Source: Bacteroidales bacterium UBA2287
GTDB lineage: Bacteria > Bacteroidota > Bacteroidia > Bacteroidales > Tenuifilaceae
Assembly (NCBI GenBank): GCA_002345675.1
Contig: DDWL01000039.1
Span: 88,587-98,314, forward strand
DNA: 9,728 nt
Direction of reading: 5' to 3'
Below the pieces are notes generated by a model. That model was not told the origin of the DNA. It did not search any database and saw only the letters and a list, made by a program, of their open reading frames with translations. Shown here piece after piece: positions 7,572-9,728 of this stretch. The position numbers and the translations under genes are program-made. The first letter of the stretch is position 1. The number at the start of each line of letters is the position of its first letter.

Positions 7572-7612
7572 TATTGAGTTTTTTTAGTTGATTAAACATT
7601 ATAACAAACAAG

Positions 7613-7632
7613 TTAAACAACGAATTGTTTAA
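7613..7632. promoter_or_regulatory. Perfect inverted repeat in the divergent peroxidase/EamA promoter region
   Basis: TTAAACAA at 7613-7620 and TTGTTTAA at 7625-7632 flank CGAA. The dyad lies 42 bp upstream of the peroxidase start and 83 bp upstream of the EamA start. Its position between divergent genes suits an operator for a dimeric regulator, perhaps a redox-responsive one controlling the peroxidase gene. It matches no operator that I can name. It could also be a chance AT-rich palindrome. Confidence 0.4.
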
Positions 7633-7688
7633 TGTGTAATGATATGATAAATAACCAATCGAACAGTACATTATCGGTTGCAATTTGC

Positions 7689-7696
7689 TAATATTG
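7689..7696 (+). promoter_or_regulatory. Possible -7 box for the EamA transporter gene
   Basis: TAATATTG differs by one base from TAnnTTTG and ends 18 bp before the ATG at 7715, the same distance as the purB box. No -33 TTG at normal spacing was found, so this is weak. Confidence 0.3.
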
Positions 7697-7714
7697 CAGA
7701 CCTAATTCACCTTT

Positions 7715-8608
7715 ATGTTTGACCTTTCGAAAAAGCGATGGCAATGGCTGTCGATACTGTTCCTTGCACTCGTTTGGGGCAGTTCGTTTATACTAATGAA
7801 AAAAGGATTACTGGCTTTTTCGTTTGTGCAGGTTGCAGCCATTCGAATACTTGTTGGTTTTATTGTGCTAATACCATTAATGCTAAAGCATTACAAAATT
7901 GTAACCCGTAAAAACATTTGGAGCATTGTTCTAGTTGGATACGCAGGTATTTTTTTTCCAGCCTTTTTATTCACTTTAGCTCAAACCAATATTTCGAGTT
8001 CGTTAGCAGGAATGCTAAATAGTGCTTCACCGCTTTTTGCACTGTTAGTGGGGATATTCTTTTATAACAGCAAACCCCTTAAAGCCCAAACTGCTGGAAT
8101 AATAATTGGATTTATTGGAGCACTTACTCTTATTCTTAATGGAAATTTCAGCTCAATTGGAAGCATAAATGTTTATGCACTTTTTATTGTGCTAGCCACA
8201 TTTGGCTACGGAATTAATGCGAATGAAGTTAAGTTTAAGTTGACAGGTATAAGTGGAATTAAAATTACGGTACTTTCGTTCTTATTTGTAGGGCCTGTGG
8301 CAGGTATCGTTCTAACTTTTACCAATTTAAATACGGCCTACCAATCGGAACATTTTTATCACAGTTTATTAGCTGTTGTTACGCTTTCGGTTTTTGGTTC
8401 GGTAATTTCGCTTTTTGTATACAACAGCTTAATACAGCACACCAGCGCACTATTTGCCACCTCGGTAACATACGTAATTCCAATATTTGCAATACTTTGG
8501 GGGTTGTTCGATGGCGAAACTGTTTCGCTAATTCAGTTTGCCGGAATGGCAATTGTACTGCTTGGCGTTTATATGGTGAATGTTAGTCGAAATAAACAGA
8601 TAATTTAA
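7715..8608 (+). CDS. EamA/DMT-superfamily transporter
   Basis: The 297-residue protein is almost entirely hydrophobic. It has about ten predicted membrane helices arranged as two EamA repeats (roughly 10-140 and 150-292), the classic drug/metabolite transporter layout. Typical features are the first-helix LALVWGSSFILMKKGL segment (17-32), the Arg in VAAIRILVGF (40-49), and AGMLNSASPLFALLVGIFF (98-116). The second half closes with a FAGMAIVLLGVYMVN helix. Members move amino acids, nucleosides or small metabolites across the inner membrane. The substrate cannot be predicted here. The TAA stop is followed one base later by the left inverted repeat of the downstream cassette, so the native 3' flank and any terminator may have been replaced. 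Confidence 0.92.
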   Translation: MFDLSKKRWQWLSILFLALVWGSSFILMKKGLLAFSFVQVAAIRILVGFIVLIPLMLKHYKIVTRKNIWSIVLVGYAGIFFPAFLFTLAQTNISSSLAGMLNSASPLFALLVGIFFYNSKPLKAQTAGIIIGFIGALTLILNGNFSSIGSINVYALFIVLATFGYGINANEVKFKLTGISGIKITVLSFLFVGPVAGIVLTFTNLNTAYQSEHFYHSLLAVVTLSVFGSVISLFVYNSLIQHTSALFATSVTYVIPIFAILWGLFDGETVSLIQFAGMAIVLLGVYMVNVSRNKQII

Positions 8609-8609
8609 A

Positions 8610-8624
8610 GTTACCCACAATTAT
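8610..8624 (+). repeat. Left terminal inverted repeat of the GNAT/HTH cassette
   Basis: GTTACCCACAATTAT matches the reverse complement of 9687-9701 at 14 of 15 positions, and the outermost 10 bases are identical. The similarity stops sharply at 8610, next to the eamA stop codon. This is the behaviour expected of an element boundary. Confidence 0.6.
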
Positions 8625-8686
8625 AATAAATTTCCGTAAAACGTAAAGACTATGCCGATACTTTACTAAATATGTAAACTTTTTTA

Positions 8687-8694
8687 TATCTTTG
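8687..8694 (+). promoter_or_regulatory. -7 box of the GNAT/HTH cassette (TATCTTTG), nearly abutting the ATG
   Basis: TATCTTTG is an exact TAnnTTTG match and is identical to the purB box. It ends only 4 bp before the ATG at 8699, so transcription would begin at or next to the start codon. That implies a leaderless or near-leaderless mRNA. No convincing TTG -33 element was seen. Confidence 0.5.
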
Positions 8695-8698
8695 ACGT

Positions 8699-9166
8699 AT
8701 GAAAATTATAGATAAATCAACAGGCAAGAAATATTCGATAGACATATTACCTGTTGAAATTGATGAATTTAAAACTTTACGAAAAGACAGGTACTTTTTT
8801 GACTGGAAAATTGAGACGAATCAAGAGGTATACAAGTTGCAGATAAAAGGTTCAAGTGATATTTTAGGACTTGTCTCTATAGAAAGGATTCCTCAAGAAT
8901 GGAGAATACATATCAGACTTTTAACTGTTTCAAAAGAAAACAAAGGAAATGAGAAAAAATATGATAAAATCGCAGGAAACCTAATTGCACATGTTGCAAA
9001 AATTGCAATTCGTGAATTTGGAGAACTGGCATGTGTTTCTCTTAGACCTAAAAGCCAGATTGCCCATCATTATATTCGTAAATACAACATGAATCTAACA
9101 GGCATGACTTTAAGTATTGAAGTTCCTGAGATTATTGACTTAATAAATTTATACGACAATGACTGA
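8699..9166 (+). CDS. GNAT-fold-like small protein, putative toxin or modifier of a two-gene module
   Basis: The 155-residue protein looks like a divergent GCN5-type acetyltransferase fold. A central strand WRIHIRLLTVS (68-78) is followed by a glycine-containing loop and helix (KYDKIAGNLIAHVAKIAI, 87-104) where GNATs bind acetyl-CoA. Then come a strand ACVSLRPKS (111-119) and a helix with Tyr125 (IAHHYIRKYNM), similar to the region of the usual catalytic tyrosine. The classical Q/R-x-x-G-x-G/A motif is not clean, so activity is uncertain. The gene overlaps the following HTH gene by 8 bp, which suggests coupled translation. GNAT enzymes paired with DNA-binding partners are known toxin-antitoxin systems (TacAT, AtaRT), but here the GNAT-like gene comes first. 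AGA/AGG arginine codons suggest a different origin from the flanks. Toxin function is inferred. Confidence 0.6.
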   Translation: MKIIDKSTGKKYSIDILPVEIDEFKTLRKDRYFFDWKIETNQEVYKLQIKGSSDILGLVSIERIPQEWRIHIRLLTVSKENKGNEKKYDKIAGNLIAHVAKIAIREFGELACVSLRPKSQIAHHYIRKYNMNLTGMTLSIEVPEIIDLINLYDND

Positions 9167-9683
9167 AAACAAAGAAAGCATTATGGATACAGAGTACGGT
9201 ATAGATTCAAGATACAAATCAAATAAGGAAAATGAATCTGATGCCACAGCTTTAATGGAAGCTCGTCTAAAGAGGATGAAAAATCTTTCAAAAGACCAAA
9301 TTACCAAGGCTAAACTTTTGCAATTGAAACTGAAGATGGAGGAATATATAAAGAATCCTGTATATGATAATCATAACTATTTCTCAGATTTTTTAAAAGT
9401 ATATATTGATTCCATATATTCAAAGAGAAGTACATTTGCGAAGGATATTGATATTGCTCCAGTGAGTTTGAGTCAGGTAATAAATAACCATAGAGAACCT
9501 AAAGAAGAATTTATTATGAAATTAATGATACATTCGGAGAAAGTATATAAGAATGTTTGTGACTTTCATAAGAAAACTTGGTATCAGGTTTATTTTCACG
9601 AGAAGATTTGCGACACAATGTCAAATCAAGCACAATGGCGACCTGAGATAGAAAAACATATTCGGATAAGTGAAGCAATATAA
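9159..9683 (+). CDS. Helix-turn-helix DNA-binding protein, putative antitoxin/regulator of the cassette
   Basis: The 174-residue protein has a polar N-terminal segment (1-30) and a charged, probably coiled helical region (about 32-65, LMEARLKRMKNLSKDQ onward). A Cro/CI-like helix-turn-helix follows at about 75-127, with STFAKDIDIAPVSLSQVINNHREP as its core (helix 2 near 91-99, recognition helix near 101-112). A C-terminal aromatic domain (130-174, including KKTWYQVYFHEKICD) completes it. That last part is not typical of plain repressors and could be the interface with the GNAT-like partner. Its ATG lies inside the upstream gene's last codons (ATGACTGA overlap). ATG 9183 is an alternative start giving 166 residues and no overlap. 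A role as autoregulator and neutraliser is inferred from gene pairing. Confidence 0.7.
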   Translation: MTENKESIMDTEYGIDSRYKSNKENESDATALMEARLKRMKNLSKDQITKAKLLQLKLKMEEYIKNPVYDNHNYFSDFLKVYIDSIYSKRSTFAKDIDIAPVSLSQVINNHREPKEEFIMKLMIHSEKVYKNVCDFHKKTWYQVYFHEKICDTMSNQAQWRPEIEKHIRISEAI

Positions 9684-9686
9684 GGA

Positions 9687-9701
9687 ATAACTGTGGGTAA
9701 C
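9687..9701 (-). repeat. Right terminal inverted repeat of the GNAT/HTH cassette
   Basis: ATAACTGTGGGTAAC is the inverted partner of 8610-8624, with one mismatch at its fifth base. It begins 3 bp after the stop codon of the HTH gene. The sequence beyond it (9702-9728), G/T-rich with two GGGTGT copies at 9705-9710 and 9721-9726, does not continue the match and runs off the window. Confidence 0.6.
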
Positions 9702-9728
9702 AAGGGGTGTATTTCACGCTGGGTGTCT

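Larger units (their letters stand above)
8610..9701 (+). mobile_element. Putative two-gene cassette bounded by inverted repeats
   Basis: This 1,092-bp unit holds two overlapping small genes and little else. Near-perfect 15-bp inverted repeats mark both ends. Codon use inside differs from the flanks. AGA/AGG supply 5 of 8 and 4 of 7 arginines in the two genes, against 3 of 13 in nfeD. TCG supplies only 1 of 9 and 1 of 14 serines, although it is common in the flanking genes. No transposase, integrase or clear target duplication is visible, so it would have to move in trans or by recombination between shared repeats. It may also be an old insertion that is now fixed. Confidence 0.45.

Noticed and set aside
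8610..8624. Integron attC core site at the cassette ends.
   Set aside because: The ends read GTTACCC and GGGTAAC, which do not fit the GTTRRRY/RYYYAAC core pattern, and no integron integrase gene is present.
1..9728. CRISPR array, rRNA or tRNA genes.
   Set aside because: No regularly spaced direct repeats and no recognisable rRNA or tRNA sequence were seen on either strand.

Overview
The window looks like a chromosomal segment from a member of the Bacteroidota, probably in or near the Bacteroidales/Marinilabiliales. This is inferred from three things: AT-rich DNA, weak or absent Shine-Dalgarno sequences, and -7 promoter boxes of the Bacteroidota type (TAnnTTTG or TAnnTTCG). The native genes favour TCG for serine and CGN for arginine. 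A futalosine-pathway menaquinone gene (mqnA) is present. The exact genus cannot be told from this DNA alone.

Layout from left to right. Positions 2-88 hold what may be the tail of an unknown plus-strand gene. They are followed by a compound palindromic repeat (about 111-180) and a bidirectional terminator (256-284). A minus-strand pair follows, purB (adenylosuccinate lyase, starting at 3526 rather than further upstream) and then an MsbA-type ABC exporter. The two are separated by 50 bp and are probably co-transcribed. A divergent promoter region (3527-3733) carries -7 boxes for both directions and two inverted repeats. On the plus strand come mqnA (chorismate dehydratase), a CorA-family divalent metal channel, and a long-form NfeD membrane serine protease. 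This apparent three-gene unit ends at a strong bidirectional terminator (6979-7011), which it shares with a convergent minus-strand exported glutathione-peroxidase-like gene. Upstream of that gene, a divergent intergenic region with a perfect inverted repeat (7613-7632) leads to a plus-strand EamA/DMT transporter.

The right end (8610-9701) is the accessory part. It is a compact two-gene unit encoding a small GNAT-like protein and a helix-turn-helix protein that overlap by 8 bp. Its codon use differs clearly from its neighbours. It is bracketed by a near-perfect 15-bp inverted repeat, whose left copy begins one base after the eamA stop codon. It looks like a mobile toxin-antitoxin-like cassette and is the best candidate here for a little-described system. 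The other genes are ordinary housekeeping genes: purine synthesis, menaquinone synthesis, metal uptake, membrane quality control, peroxide defence and export.
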